A DNA stretch of 64,000 nucleotides, from positions 1-64,000 of the forward strand of contig NZ_JBBWUA010000006.1 of the NCBI RefSeq assembly GCF_038181555.1. Direction: 5' to 3'. Below the pieces are notes generated by a model, which saw only the letters and a list, made by a program, of their open reading frames with translations, was not told the DNA's origin and ran no database searches. The translations under genes and the position numbers were made by a program. Of the stretch, positions 52,174 to 61,701 are shown piece after piece (position 1 is the stretch's first letter; every line of letters begins with the position of its first letter). The stretch is from Desulfitobacterium sp038181555 (GTDB lineage Bacteria > Bacillota > Desulfitobacteriia > Desulfitobacteriales > Desulfitobacteriaceae).

Positions 52174-54528
52174 ATGAAGCTGAATGAATTAGGTGTAGGT
52201 CAAAGTGCTTTGATTATATCTGTAGGCGGAAGTGGTGCCTTGCGTCAGCATTTCCTTGACATGGGTGTGCTACCCGGTGCGGTGGTAACTTTGGTAAAAT
52301 TAGCGCCTATGGGAGATCCCATGGAACTCCGTATCCACGGCTATGAGTTAACCTTACGTCTGGCAGATGCGGAAAAAATAGAGATTGAGACCGTTCAAGA
52401 TCCTGAACAATTAATGGATAATTCAAGAATGAGCAAACCTGTCCACCATCCGGGCTTAGGGGAAACCGGTATCTTTCATACGAAGGCCGATGGGGCCCCA
52501 CTACCGGACAGCGAGGTGCTGACCTTTGCCTTGGCCGGTAATCAGAACAGTGGCAAGACGACTCTCTTTAACCAACTGACAGGTTCCAATCAGCGGGTCG
52601 GTAATTTTCCCGGCGTCACGGTGGACAGAAAAGACGGGGTAATCAAAGGCCATGCCAATACGCTGGTTACGGATCTACCGGGGATTTATTCCATGTCCCC
52701 CTACAGCAGTGAAGAGCTGGTGACTCGTCAGTTTTTGCTGAAGGACAAGCCAAAAGGAATCATTAACATCGTCGATGCGACCAATATTGAAAGAAATCTT
52801 TATCTGTCCATGCAGTTGATGGAATTAGATATTCCGATGGTATTGGCCTTGAATATGATGGACGAAGTGCGCAATAACGGTGGCTCCATTCACATCAATG
52901 AAATGGAGAATATGCTGGGTATTCCTGTTGTCCCCATCGCTGCCAATAAGAATGAAGGAATTCAGGAGCTTGTCGACCACGCCATCCATGTGGCAAAGCA
53001 TCAAGAACGCCCCGGCAGAATGGATTTTTGTGATCCGGAACATGATAACGGTGCGGTCCATCGCTGTCTCCACGCTATCATCCATCTTATTGAAGATCAC
53101 GCCAAGCGTGCTCAGATTCCTGTGCGCTTTGCGGCCAGTAAGGTTGCCGAAGGGGACAAAGCAATTATCCAAGCCTTAGACTTAAACCCCAACGAGCTGG
53201 AGCTCCTTGACCATATCATACAGCAAATGGAGGATGAGAGTGGCTTAGATCATGCTGCTGCCATCGCCGATATGCGGTTTAAATTCATCAGGAAAATCAG
53301 TGCCGCCACCGTGGTGAAGCCGAAAGAGAGCAAGGAACACGCCCGCAGCGTGGCTGTAGATAAAGTACTGACAGGGAAAGTCACAGCGATTCCTGCCTTT
53401 ATCGGCATCATGGGGCTCGTCTTCTGGTTGACCTTCGGGGTGATTGGCACTTGGCTATCGGATTTGCTGGAGATGGGAATTACCTGGTTATCGGAGCTGG
53501 TGGATCTAGGCTTGACTACCTACGGGATTAACCCTGTAGTTCATTCCTTGATCATCGACGGGATTTTTGCCGGGGTAGGCAGTGTCTTAAGTTTCCTGCC
53601 GATTATCGTGACCTTGTTTTTCTTTCTATCCTTCCTAGAGGATAGTGGTTACATGGCTCGGGTGGCCTTTGTTATGGATAAACTCTTGCGCAAAATCGGC
53701 CTTTCCGGCCGAAGCATTGTGCCCATGCTGATCGGCTTTGGCTGCTCCGTTCCCGGGGTTATGGCTAGCCGAACCCTTCCTTCCGAACGAGACCGGAAGA
53801 TGACGATTTTGCTGACTCCCTTCATGAGTTGTTCGGCTAAACTACCGATCTACGCTCTCTTTACGGCGGCCTTCTTCCCCAAGCATGGCGCACTGGTCAT
53901 GATCGGTTTGTATTTTGGCGGGATTGTGGTCGGGGTGCTCTTTGCTTTGCTCCTAAAAGGAAGCATGTTCAAGGGTGAGCCGGTTCCCTTCGTTATGGAA
54001 TTGCCCAATTACCGTATGCCTGGTTTCCAAAACGTATGGCGGCTTCTGTGGGACAAAGCCATGGACTTTATTACTAGAGCCTTTACTGTGATCTTTGTGG
54101 CTACGATTGTCATTTGGTTCCTGCAGTATTTTGATACACGTCTGAACGTGGTTTCCGACTCCCAATCCAGCCTGCTTGCTATGCTGGCAGGTGTGTTTAC
54201 CCCACTTCTTAAGCCTCTGGGCTTAGCTGATTGGCGGATTTCCACGGCTTTGATCACGGGATTCATGGCCAAGGAAAGCGTGGTGTCCACCCTGACCGTA
54301 TTATTGGAAGGCTCCTCCGCTACTTTAGCCACCCTCTTCACTCCCTTTTCAGCCATGGTCTTTCTGGTATTTACCCTGTTGTATACCCCCTGTGTAGCGA
54401 CGATTGCTTCCGTCAAGCGTGAACTAGGAGGAAGATGGGCCTTGGGCGTGGTCGTCATGCAGTGTGCCATCGCCTGGTTGGCTGCTCTGTTAGTGAATCT
54501 TTTAGGAATGTTGATGGGGTGGGTGTAG
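52174..54528 (+). CDS. feoB: FeoA-FeoB fusion, ferrous iron transporter
   Basis: A 784-residue fusion. The FeoA SH3-like domain is at about 1-75 and the FeoB G-protein domain has G1 GNQNSGKTT (about 122-130), G3 DLPGIYS and G4 NMMD. About nine transmembrane helices follow, with Nucleoside-recognition-like gates (PFMSCSAKLPIYAL and GFMAKESVVSTL). ATG at 52174 is used since GAAGGAG precedes it. Imports Fe2+ under anoxic conditions, needed for the many iron-sulfur proteins here. Confidence 0.93.
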   Translation: MKLNELGVGQSALIISVGGSGALRQHFLDMGVLPGAVVTLVKLAPMGDPMELRIHGYELTLRLADAEKIEIETVQDPEQLMDNSRMSKPVHHPGLGETGIFHTKADGAPLPDSEVLTFALAGNQNSGKTTLFNQLTGSNQRVGNFPGVTVDRKDGVIKGHANTLVTDLPGIYSMSPYSSEELVTRQFLLKDKPKGIINIVDATNIERNLYLSMQLMELDIPMVLALNMMDEVRNNGGSIHINEMENMLGIPVVPIAANKNEGIQELVDHAIHVAKHQERPGRMDFCDPEHDNGAVHRCLHAIIHLIEDHAKRAQIPVRFAASKVAEGDKAIIQALDLNPNELELLDHIIQQMEDESGLDHAAAIADMRFKFIRKISAATVVKPKESKEHARSVAVDKVLTGKVTAIPAFIGIMGLVFWLTFGVIGTWLSDLLEMGITWLSELVDLGLTTYGINPVVHSLIIDGIFAGVGSVLSFLPIIVTLFFFLSFLEDSGYMARVAFVMDKLLRKIGLSGRSIVPMLIGFGCSVPGVMASRTLPSERDRKMTILLTPFMSCSAKLPIYALFTAAFFPKHGALVMIGLYFGGIVVGVLFALLLKGSMFKGEPVPFVMELPNYRMPGFQNVWRLLWDKAMDFITRAFTVIFVATIVIWFLQYFDTRLNVVSDSQSSLLAMLAGVFTPLLKPLGLADWRISTALITGFMAKESVVSTLTVLLEGSSATLATLFTPFSAMVFLVFTLLYTPCVATIASVKRELGGRWALGVVVMQCAIAWLAALLVNLLGMLMGWV

Positions 54529-54702
54529 ATGATGGATGGATTAAGTATTTTCCTTTTAGTGCTCATTTCAATAGGATTTGTGGCGGCTATCCGCTCCATC
54601 TGGAGGAAAAAGGATAACCCCTGCGGCAGCTGTAGCGGAGGCTGCAGTTCCTGCAGTTATTCCTGCACCCCTCAAGAGCAGGAGAAAAGGCTGAAGAAAT
54701 GA
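54529..54702 (+). CDS. FeoB-associated Cys-rich membrane protein
   Basis: A 57-residue protein directly after feoB. One membrane helix (SIFLLVLISIGFVAAI) is followed by a Cys-rich cytosolic tail with six cysteines (CGSCSGGCSSCSYSC). This matches the FeoB_associated family, thought to help Fe2+ uptake. It begins at the base following the feoB stop. Confidence 0.85.
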   Translation: MMDGLSIFLLVLISIGFVAAIRSIWRKKDNPCGSCSGGCSSCSYSCTPQEQEKRLKK

Positions 54703-54745
54703 GGGAGCGATAAAAAGTCATATTGCGATACAATATGACAATAAG

Positions 54746-54789
54746 AAAGTGCCCCGTTTCTCTATAGTTGAAAGGCGGGGCACTTTTTA
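54746..54789 (+). terminator. Terminator after the feo operon
   Basis: AAAGTGCCCCG and CGGGGCACTTTTT, a strong stem with T-run. Confidence 0.8.
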
Positions 54790-54795
54790 TGGCCA

Positions 54796-55341
54796 TTAGA
54801 TTGTAAACTTGTCAATCTTCCAAGTTCCTTTTTCCTTTTTTACAAATAGCGTATAAGTAGTGCTAAAAGGAGTATCTTTACTAATTTCGTTCTTCAAGTT
54901 ATTTTTTTTGTTTAGCTCCTTAAAATATTTCTTCTCTGCACTTATTACGCAGGTCTTAACGTTATATACTACCGTTGCCTGCTCCATATTCTCACTAAAA
55001 GTAATCGAAAGAAATTCGCAACTTTCGTACTTGACTTTAAGCTTGTTTTCAATAAGGAAATCCGCGGTAGTTTGCTCATCGTTACTTTTAATAAGTTCTA
55101 TGAGATGGTCCACTGTATAGAGATGGTACTCTGCTCTGCCGTCCAAGAATTCAAAATCGCGGTCGTTTAAGGATTTTGCAAAGTCTATTGATAAGGTCCT
55201 TATGGCTTGTTCTTCCGCGTTATAATCCATCGAATTCACTAATTCGCTATTGACGGGACCATTGTTATCATTAGCTTCCGAAACAGGCATAGATTCTTTA
55301 ATTGTCCCTAAGAGCTCTTTTAGAATATTAAGCTTTTTCAC
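54796..55341 (-). CDS. Hypothetical protein, 181 residues, NTF2-like
   Basis: Soluble protein with a probable NTF2-like or DUF4829-type fold in the last 120 residues (EEQAIRTLSIDFAKSLNDRDFEFLDG, then TYTLFVKKEKGTWKIDKFTI). No lipobox. Function unknown. Confidence 0.55.
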   Translation of the reverse strand: MKKLNILKELLGTIKESMPVSEANDNNGPVNSELVNSMDYNAEEQAIRTLSIDFAKSLNDRDFEFLDGRAEYHLYTVDHLIELIKSNDEQTTADFLIENKLKVKYESCEFLSITFSENMEQATVVYNVKTCVISAEKKYFKELNKKNNLKNEISKDTPFSTTYTLFVKKEKGTWKIDKFTI

Positions 55342-55534
55342 TTTTACCCTTCTTTCTCAGCCTTAACCAAGTGTTCTATTTTGGGTATATCTGAGTCACT
55401 GAACCGACTCATAGTGGCCTAGGAAATTAACATTTATAATATGTTATTTACAGACGGGTAAATTGTGACTAAACACCTTAGTTTCAAATCTAAATATGGG
55501 TTTGTACTCGGGCGTCTCTTTAGATAGTATGTAG

Positions 55535-55556
55535 GCCGGGAAATAACCCGGCTTTT
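55535..55556 (+). terminator. GC-rich hairpin
   Basis: GCCGGG and CCCGGC with TTTTCG after it. Faces plus, where no gene lies directly upstream. It is between two minus-strand genes. Confidence 0.4.
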
Positions 55557-55559
55557 CGA

Positions 55560-55760
55560 TTAGCGTGGCCTTCTCCACGGTAAACGAGGTGCATACTGCA
55601 TGCGTTCATTTAGCTCTTCAGGCGAGTTAATTCCTTTCTTAGCCAGAAAACGTTGCAAACCCATTGGTACAGGACGTTGAGCTAGGAAATTCCCGGCTGT
55701 CGGAGCGTTCGAGACATTGTTTACATTACTAGGACCCAACCCAAAGACCTCGCTTTCCAA
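55560..55760 (-). CDS. Small basic protein, 66 residues
   Basis: A TTG-start frame with a hydrophobic-poor, proline- and arginine-rich end (YAPRLPWRRPR). No strong Shine-Dalgarno, but its residues look coding. Near the YjcZ-like genes; possibly spore-associated. Not recognised. Confidence 0.4.
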   Translation of the reverse strand: MESEVFGLGPSNVNNVSNAPTAGNFLAQRPVPMGLQRFLAKKGINSPEELNERMQYAPRLPWRRPR

Positions 55761-55793
55761 GTCTTTATTAACTTAAAGAAGGAGTATATTCCT

Positions 55794-55937
55794 TTAGAAA
55801 ATTACGCCTAAAGCGATAAGAATTAAAATAGCAATAGCGATAATCCCTACGCCAACACCAACACCAACTCCTGCAACAGGTGCGACAGTGGGACAACAAG
55901 CACCACCACGGCCCATACCATAACCCATTCCGTACAT
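55794..55937 (-). CDS. YjcZ-like small protein, 47 residues
   Basis: Gly/Tyr-rich N-terminus (MYGMGYGMGRGG), a CC pair and a long hydrophobic end (GVGVGVGVGIIAIAILIL). This matches YjcZ-type spore proteins. A GAGGTAGAG site precedes it. Confidence 0.65.
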   Translation of the reverse strand: MYGMGYGMGRGGACCPTVAPVAGVGVGVGVGIIAIAILILIALGVIF

Positions 55938-55976
55938 GACTCTACCTCCAATCTTAGATTTTTCTGATTAGACGAC

Positions 55977-56087
55977 TTAGAATACGATTCCCATTGCGAT
56001 TAGAAGAAGAATGATGACCACAACGATTGCAATTCCTGCTCCAAGGCCATATCCGCCACCGCCACAAGCTTCAGCACCAAATGCCAT
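55977..56087 (-). CDS. YjcZ-like small protein, 36 residues
   Basis: A second such gene (MAFGAEACGGGGYGLGAG and a hydrophobic IVVVIILLLIAMGIVF end). AAGGAGG lies in front of the ATG. Tandem with the previous gene; likely sporulation-specific. Confidence 0.65.
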   Translation of the reverse strand: MAFGAEACGGGGYGLGAGIAIVVVIILLLIAMGIVF

Positions 56088-56447
56088 TTGAATTCCTCCT
56101 TTTTTGAAGATAGTACATCGTATGATTTGTTTGCCTATTCTGCCACAATATGGTAATCATTTTTGAATTTGAAGCTAAGCAAAATGCCTTCCTCAGCTGT
56201 GCTCTCAGCAAGGGAAGGCTTTCTGTCTATATGCAAATCCTCTGAAATGAAGTGCCAAATCTGTAGTGACAGTGTCTTCATCGTCGGGCGCCAGCCAAGT
56301 TTTCTTTATTCAGAATATATTCATTACAATATTGTGAGGATATAAGCTAATTAAGTTGTAAAAAATAAACTAATCATAGTTAATTCACGTTAAAAAGGTA
56401 TGTGAACAATTAAAGGCAAAATCAAAGTGTTAGGAAGAATAGAATAT
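56088..56447. other. Gap with hairpin, 360 bases
   Basis: GCCTTCC (56186-56192) pairs with GGAAGGC (56213-56219) before CTTTCTG. The rest is AT-rich with no convincing gene or strong promoter. Confidence 0.4.
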
Positions 56448-56924
56448 ATGCCAACAAGTATCAATAATTCGAAGATAAATAATATTACCATTATCCAAAA
56501 TGCTATCGGTGCATCTTTAGCTTGTGAATTATCTAAGATTGCCGGGTCAAGTCATCCTTATCTAGCTCCTCTTGCAGTGATAATATGTTTACATGCAACG
56601 CTAGGTGAATCCATTCTGCACGGGTATCTGAAGATAATTGGTACGTTTTTAGGCGCCTTGGCGACTGGTTTTATTGCTCCTTATATAGGAAGCAACGCTT
56701 GGAGTATCGGACTTGTTGTTTTATTAGGGATGGGAATGCCCAGGCTGTTGGCTTTAAGCAATGAGGTTGGAAATCATGCTGCGATAAGTGCTCTCCTTAT
56801 TTTGGCATTCCACAATAATGGGGGATATACTATAGATCGAGTCAGAGATACCATAATTGGTGTATTTATAGCCATATTAGTAAAATGGGTTGTTGGTACT
56901 ATTATGGGAAAGGTTAAGGGTTAG
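56448..56924 (+). CDS. FUSC/aromatic acid exporter-like, membrane half only
   Basis: A 158-residue protein with four or five hydrophobic segments, matching the N-terminal membrane domain of the ArAE_1/FUSC family. Typical members are about 330 residues with a soluble C-terminal half; this one stops after the membrane half. It overlaps the 3' end of the LysM gene by 11 bases. A truncated or minimal exporter. Confidence 0.6.
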   Translation: MPTSINNSKINNITIIQNAIGASLACELSKIAGSSHPYLAPLAVIICLHATLGESILHGYLKIIGTFLGALATGFIAPYIGSNAWSIGLVVLLGMGMPRLLALSNEVGNHAAISALLILAFHNNGGYTIDRVRDTIIGVFIAILVKWVVGTIMGKVKG

Positions 56925-58149
56925 GAGAGATAATCTCCCCGCAGAATTTCGCTAGTTTTTCGGAAAAGAGTTTGATATGAAACTCCTCATCCTTAATAAT
57001 CCGGGCAAGAAGGGCCTGAATAAAGGGATCCTGAATCACTTCAATATGGGCCTGATACTGGTGGATGGCATCGTATTCGGACTGGATATCCGCACGTAGC
57101 TGTGCACACGGATCGAAGCTGTGATAGGCGATAAATTGAGGGGTCCAGGGCTGTTGTCTGCCGTCGTGATAGTAGGGTGATGCGCCTAAGTGGATGATTA
57201 TTTCCCCTAGCATGTCCAGATGAAGCATCTCAACAATAGCAATCCCTTCTTCAAGGTCGGCTACTTCCTGCCAAGAAGGGGTTGCTTCCATCTCCATATG
57301 GTGATGAATATATTGCATGATGGCTGTTGTCTCGCTCACTTTTCCAGCATAATCGTCAAATATGAGTTGAGCATAGTAGGGATTTTTACCGACAACACGT
57401 CTTTCAGGGTAAGGATCTGGCAGACGATATCGACTAGGTACTTGCGAACAACTGCTTAGGGGTATGTCAATTATTTGCCCGGGAAAAATGTGCTCAGGGT
57501 TATCAATCTGAGGATTGGCTCTGATCAGTTCATTTAGCGGTATATTATATTTTTGCGCAATTAAGTAGAACGAATCACCGGATTGGATGGTATAATTCAT
57601 TTTTACATCCCTCCTATTATCTCTAACGTTTATTCCAAGAGAAGAATGATGATGATCCGATTTTGGATTTGAAGAATTGTTTTTAGATAACACCGATTTT
57701 ACAGCTTTTTTTATCTCTTCGTAGCTGGTACATCTACAAAGATTAGATTGTAACCACTCTTGAATGACTTCGTCATTTGCATCCGGGTGGATTTTTGATA
57801 ATGCATAACAATTCATAATAAATCCAGATGTACAATAGCCGCATTGAAAAGCCCAATTTTCTATAAAAGATTTTTGAATAGGAGTATCTTTAAGCCCTTC
57901 TATTGTCATTATCTTGTGCCCTATTGCTTCAACGGCGAGCATTAGACATGATTTAACAGGCCATCCGTCGACAAGAACTGTACAGGCTCCACAATCGCCA
58001 TTCTCACAGCCCGGTTTAGCACCTGTGAGGCTAAGCTGCTCACGCAGTACGTAAAGCAGCGTATCTGCAGGTCTTGCCACAATGCTTTTTATTTCACCAT
58101 TAACGTCAATTTCCAGAGGGACTTTATTTTTGTTGAGGGATACAAACAT
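56914..58149 (-). CDS. [2Fe-2S] CoxS-type subunit fused in frame to a LysM/ferritin-like protein
   Basis: A single open frame of 411 residues. About 1-160 is the small iron-sulfur subunit of xanthine-dehydrogenase-family enzymes (CENGDCGACTVLVDG; CGYCTSG and CRCTSYEEI). About 184-228 is LysM (YTIQSGDSFYLIAQKYNI), and about 260-411 is a ferritin/Mn-catalase-like helical domain with EMLHLDMLGE and KDEEFHIKLF. An internal ATG at 57600 with a good AGGAGGG site could express the last part as its own 228-residue protein. Either a true fusion, or two genes whose stop was lost. Confidence 0.75.
   Translation of the reverse strand: MFVSLNKNKVPLEIDVNGEIKSIVARPADTLLYVLREQLSLTGAKPGCENGDCGACTVLVDGWPVKSCLMLAVEAIGHKIMTIEGLKDTPIQKSFIENWAFQCGYCTSGFIMNCYALSKIHPDANDEVIQEWLQSNLCRCTSYEEIKKAVKSVLSKNNSSNPKSDHHHSSLGINVRDNRRDVKMNYTIQSGDSFYLIAQKYNIPLNELIRANPQIDNPEHIFPGQIIDIPLSSCSQVPSRYRLPDPYPERRVVGKNPYYAQLIFDDYAGKVSETTAIMQYIHHHMEMEATPSWQEVADLEEGIAIVEMLHLDMLGEIIIHLGASPYYHDGRQQPWTPQFIAYHSFDPCAQLRADIQSEYDAIHQYQAHIEVIQDPFIQALLARIIKDEEFHIKLFSEKLAKFCGEIISPNP
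57598..57615 (-). promoter_or_regulatory. Internal Shine-Dalgarno and start for the LysM/ferritin-like protein
   Basis: On the minus strand AGGAGGG (57609-57615) is followed by 8 bases and then ATG (57600-57598). This is a better ribosome-binding site than that of many genes here, which suggests that the region was a separate gene. Confidence 0.6.
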
Positions 58150-58152
58150 AGG

Positions 58153-58989
58153 CTAATTCCTCCCTCCAAGCATCAGAATAATATCTGATAAAGTATTTTT
58201 AAGGACAAATTCTCTATATTCAGCAGATGCTTCAATATTGTTATTAATAGGAGCCGGAAGGATGGACAGTGCCTTATTTATTCTGAGTTCTAAAGGAATA
58301 GTCTTATCGTTTAAAACTTGCTCTATATTTGATGATCTAAAGGGAAAAGGACAGACGCCGCTAAAAGCAAACCGGATTTGTCCGTCCTTTTTTAAGGAAT
58401 CGATAGAAATAAGAGGATAAGCAGATTTTTCCTGCTTCGTCTTCTTTATACTCATAAAAGGAAATTGACTGTAGCCTACATCTGTTACAAGCTGGACTAA
58501 GAACTCCCCTTCTTCCAGATTCAACGTTTTATTAAACACTTGATTAATAGGGACATTTCTAATTCCTGTTTGTTCTGCCAAAACCACCTTGCTGTCTGAA
58601 AGCAGAAAAGGCAGAACAGCTTCTCTAAAGGTTATTCTACCGCAAATATTACCGCCTACAGTTAATTTATTACGGACCGTATGATCTGCAACCTTTCTGG
58701 ATGCTCTTCCTAGAAGGGGAAAAATATTGGATTCTTCAAGCTGGGTAAGGGCTACGGAGGCGCCTATTACAAGTTTTTCATTTTGAATATATAAGGTATT
58801 ACATTCAGGTATTCCTTTTATATCAATCACAGCTTCGGTGAATATATGGGATCTTCTTGCCATGGTTATAATTTCTGTTCCGCCGTTAAAATATAAAGGC
58901 GCTTTTCCCTGGGTATTCAATAATCTAAATGTATCTACTGCTTCCATCATTGAAGCTGGTTTATAATATTCAAAGTCAAATGGAATCAC
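58153..58989 (-). CDS. FAD-binding subunit (CoxM-type) of a molybdenum hydroxylase
   Basis: A 278-residue flavin subunit with the FAD loops NGGTEI and TVGGNICGRI. It passes electrons from the [2Fe-2S] subunit to an acceptor. Overlaps the large subunit gene by 14 bases. Confidence 0.88.
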   Translation of the reverse strand: MIPFDFEYYKPASMMEAVDTFRLLNTQGKAPLYFNGGTEIITMARRSHIFTEAVIDIKGIPECNTLYIQNEKLVIGASVALTQLEESNIFPLLGRASRKVADHTVRNKLTVGGNICGRITFREAVLPFLLSDSKVVLAEQTGIRNVPINQVFNKTLNLEEGEFLVQLVTDVGYSQFPFMSIKKTKQEKSAYPLISIDSLKKDGQIRFAFSGVCPFPFRSSNIEQVLNDKTIPLELRINKALSILPAPINNNIEASAEYREFVLKNTLSDIILMLGGRN

Positions 58990-61276
58990 TTCTTACCCCC
59001 CCTTTTGTTTTCCAAATGAATTCCGGTAAGAGGGGCATAAAATTAAGTGGTACCTGTACGGCAGCGGATAGTGCGCTTGCTAGTGCTGCCGGCATTCCAA
59101 TAACACCATGTTCACCAATTCCCCGAGAACCGTAGGGAGCATCCATCTGAGGTGTTTCTACAAAGTCCACAATGTATTCAGGGTTTTCGCCAAAGTGTAA
59201 TATCTTGTATGTACGTAATTGTGGGTTTTGAATGATTCCATTATCATTAAAAATAAAGTATTCTCGGCTTGAAAAGCTAAGGCCCAGGTTCATACCACCT
59301 GTAATCTGCCCTTTGGCTGCTTCTGGGTTTAGCACTTTCCCAGCATCGATGACCGTTACGGCTTTTAAGATTTTATAGGTATATTCTTTCAAGTCCAGTT
59401 CTACTTCAACAGCTTGGGCGCCCACGGTCCATTCAGGACCCGGATTTCCTTTGCCGGTTTCAGGATCCAGACCGGTGAGGCCTTTCATAACAAAACGTCC
59501 CCGTCCGATGACTTGGCTTCCTACACTTTCAAAACCAAGGCCCACCCTTGGATCTTGCCTCCAAAACACCCTACTTTCCGATACATCCAGATCTTGAGTG
59601 GAGATGTTTAACACTCTAGAGGCCGTCATTTTGAGCTGATGCATTGCATCTTCAGCAGCTTCCAAAACTGCATTTCCAACGAGATAAATAGTCCTACTTG
59701 CAGCTGTTTTCCAATGTTCCGGATCAATTCTCGTGTCAACCTCCATGTGAACATGAATTTTAGAGATATCCATTTTCATTCTTTCGGCTAGTATTTGAGC
59801 AAGGACTGTTTTTGTTCCCTGGCCAATTTCAATTGCTCCGGTATGGAGATTGATGCTTCCATCGTGATTAAAGGTAAGAATAGCCCCTCCACTTGCATTG
59901 ATGGGTGTGTTTGAGTTTTTCCAAATACAACTGACACCCTTTGCCCTAACTTTGTTGTTTCCGATTGGGATCCTTCTTCCTTCATCCCAATGAATGAGTT
60001 CTCTTAATCTTTTTAAGCATGCCGGCAAATTACCAATATTACTGGAGTTTAGCAAAGTTTGGGTAGGTGTGGTATTTCCGGGGATAATGGCATTCTTTAG
60101 TCTTAATTCTAATGGATCCATATTTAACTGATCAGCTAAAATATCCATTGCTCTTTCTATGGCAAAGGTAAGCTCAAGGTGACCAAAACCCCTGAAAGCC
60201 ACAGCATTGGGATGGTTTGTATATAGGCATAATGAATCACACCATAAGTTGTCAATAGTATAGGGACCGCTGCAATCTACTGCTGCAGCCCTGCTTATAA
60301 TTGCTCCTCTGTCCGAATAAGCACCACTGTCAAATAAATGGGTGATTTCTGCTACTGTAATTTTCCCCTCTGTTGTACATCCAAGTTTGACTTTTGCATC
60401 TAGTCCTATATGAACCGGGGAGGTGATCATGTCTTCTTCCCGAGAGTTTAACATTTTAACAGCTCTACCGCCTACGGATTTTGAAGCAATGTAGGCTAAA
60501 ATCTCTAATTGCACACTTGTTTTGCCACCAAAAGCCCCGCCCACGAGAGGCGTTTTCACAGTAACTTTTCGCGGCTCAATATTAAAATATAAACTGATTA
60601 ATCTTTTTACTGTAAAAGGGGTTTGGGTAGATGTATAAATAATGACTTCTCCATCAGGCTTGATTTGAGCGATTGAGCATCTGGTTTCCATTGCCACATG
60701 GTCTGATTGCGGGAATGAAATATTTGATTCAATAGTAATTTGACTTTTAGCCCAGCCTTTTTTCAGATCCCCTTTTCGGATTTTGGTACGATTGGCAATG
60801 TTTGTGCCGGGTTCTGGATAAACCTCTTCTAAGAGCTTATAATCTTTTAGATTTTCATGAATGAGTGGAGCATTACTCTTAATAGCATCATTAGGGGAAT
60901 TTACAACATCCAGAGGAATGTAATCTACCTTTATTAAAGCGGCTGCTTTTCTTGTGGCTTGTTCACTATCAGCTACGATTAATGCTACCGGCTCTCCGTG
61001 ATATCGTACTTTATCTAAAGCAATAGGTGGTCTGTCTAAAATAGGAGAACCTGTGAGAATAGGGCACTGTTTTCCGGTCACGATAGCATATACGCCAGGT
61101 ACTTTCCATGCTTCAGAGGTTAAAATTTGTTTAATTTCTGCATGTGCATATGGACTTGCGACAATGCTGGCATGCAATAGTCCGGTAATATTATAATCAC
61201 CTGTATATTTAGCTGCGCCTGTAACTTTATCCAGGGCTTCTTTTCTAAATACACTTTTTCCTATTATATAAAACAT
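58976..61276 (-). CDS. Molybdopterin-binding large subunit (CoxL/XdhA-type)
   Basis: A 766-residue hydroxylase subunit. The molybdopterin-binding GGAFGGKTS and RGFGHLELTFAIE blocks are intact, and the catalytic Glu is in GIGEHGVIGMP near the C-terminus. The AYRSFR loop of CO dehydrogenase is absent, so it is an aldehyde, purine or N-heterocycle hydroxylase. First gene of the operon, no Mo-insertion chaperone (XdhC/CoxF) nearby. Confidence 0.88.
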   Translation of the reverse strand: MFYIIGKSVFRKEALDKVTGAAKYTGDYNITGLLHASIVASPYAHAEIKQILTSEAWKVPGVYAIVTGKQCPILTGSPILDRPPIALDKVRYHGEPVALIVADSEQATRKAAALIKVDYIPLDVVNSPNDAIKSNAPLIHENLKDYKLLEEVYPEPGTNIANRTKIRKGDLKKGWAKSQITIESNISFPQSDHVAMETRCSIAQIKPDGEVIIYTSTQTPFTVKRLISLYFNIEPRKVTVKTPLVGGAFGGKTSVQLEILAYIASKSVGGRAVKMLNSREEDMITSPVHIGLDAKVKLGCTTEGKITVAEITHLFDSGAYSDRGAIISRAAAVDCSGPYTIDNLWCDSLCLYTNHPNAVAFRGFGHLELTFAIERAMDILADQLNMDPLELRLKNAIIPGNTTPTQTLLNSSNIGNLPACLKRLRELIHWDEGRRIPIGNNKVRAKGVSCIWKNSNTPINASGGAILTFNHDGSINLHTGAIEIGQGTKTVLAQILAERMKMDISKIHVHMEVDTRIDPEHWKTAASRTIYLVGNAVLEAAEDAMHQLKMTASRVLNISTQDLDVSESRVFWRQDPRVGLGFESVGSQVIGRGRFVMKGLTGLDPETGKGNPGPEWTVGAQAVEVELDLKEYTYKILKAVTVIDAGKVLNPEAAKGQITGGMNLGLSFSSREYFIFNDNGIIQNPQLRTYKILHFGENPEYIVDFVETPQMDAPYGSRGIGEHGVIGMPAALASALSAAVQVPLNFMPLLPEFIWKTKGGVRSDSI

Positions 61277-61701
61277 GTCATACTGCTCCTTAATATTGGA
61301 CGTCGCTATAACATGTATATTGGAATGTACTTTTGTCCTATTACTTCAAAATCACATTGATTTTCACACAGTGAATTAATGGTCACCGTCCTTTTCCATG
61401 AAGCGTAGGCCCAATCCTTGTTCGCGTTATAAGAATTAGTAGAAGTTTGAATTAAGAAAGCGAATATCTATAATGCGAAGTTCATTTAAGCTAATATGAT
61501 GAATTTTTGATATATTTAGCCCATTTAAGATTAACCAATACCTTAGTTGTATTGGGTGTATTTTGTAGAATGATGATTTAATTCGAAGGAAAATAATGGT
61601 GAATGTAGAATATTAGTAATGTCTATAATGGGAAGCTAGGCTGAATGAGGTATAGTGAATATTATAGCAATACTACGCAGTCTAAATTGGAGGAATAAAC
61701 T
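61277..61701. other. Gap left of the AIPR gene, 425 bases
   Basis: AT-rich, no gene. TCTATAATGCGAAG (61467-61480) and TCTATAATGGGAAG (61622-61635) are near-identical 14-base repeats 155 bases apart, possibly related promoter -10 elements. Confidence 0.4.

Noticed and set aside
56163..56345. 60-codon plus-strand frame
   Set aside because: No initiation site, crosses a hairpin, no family resemblance.
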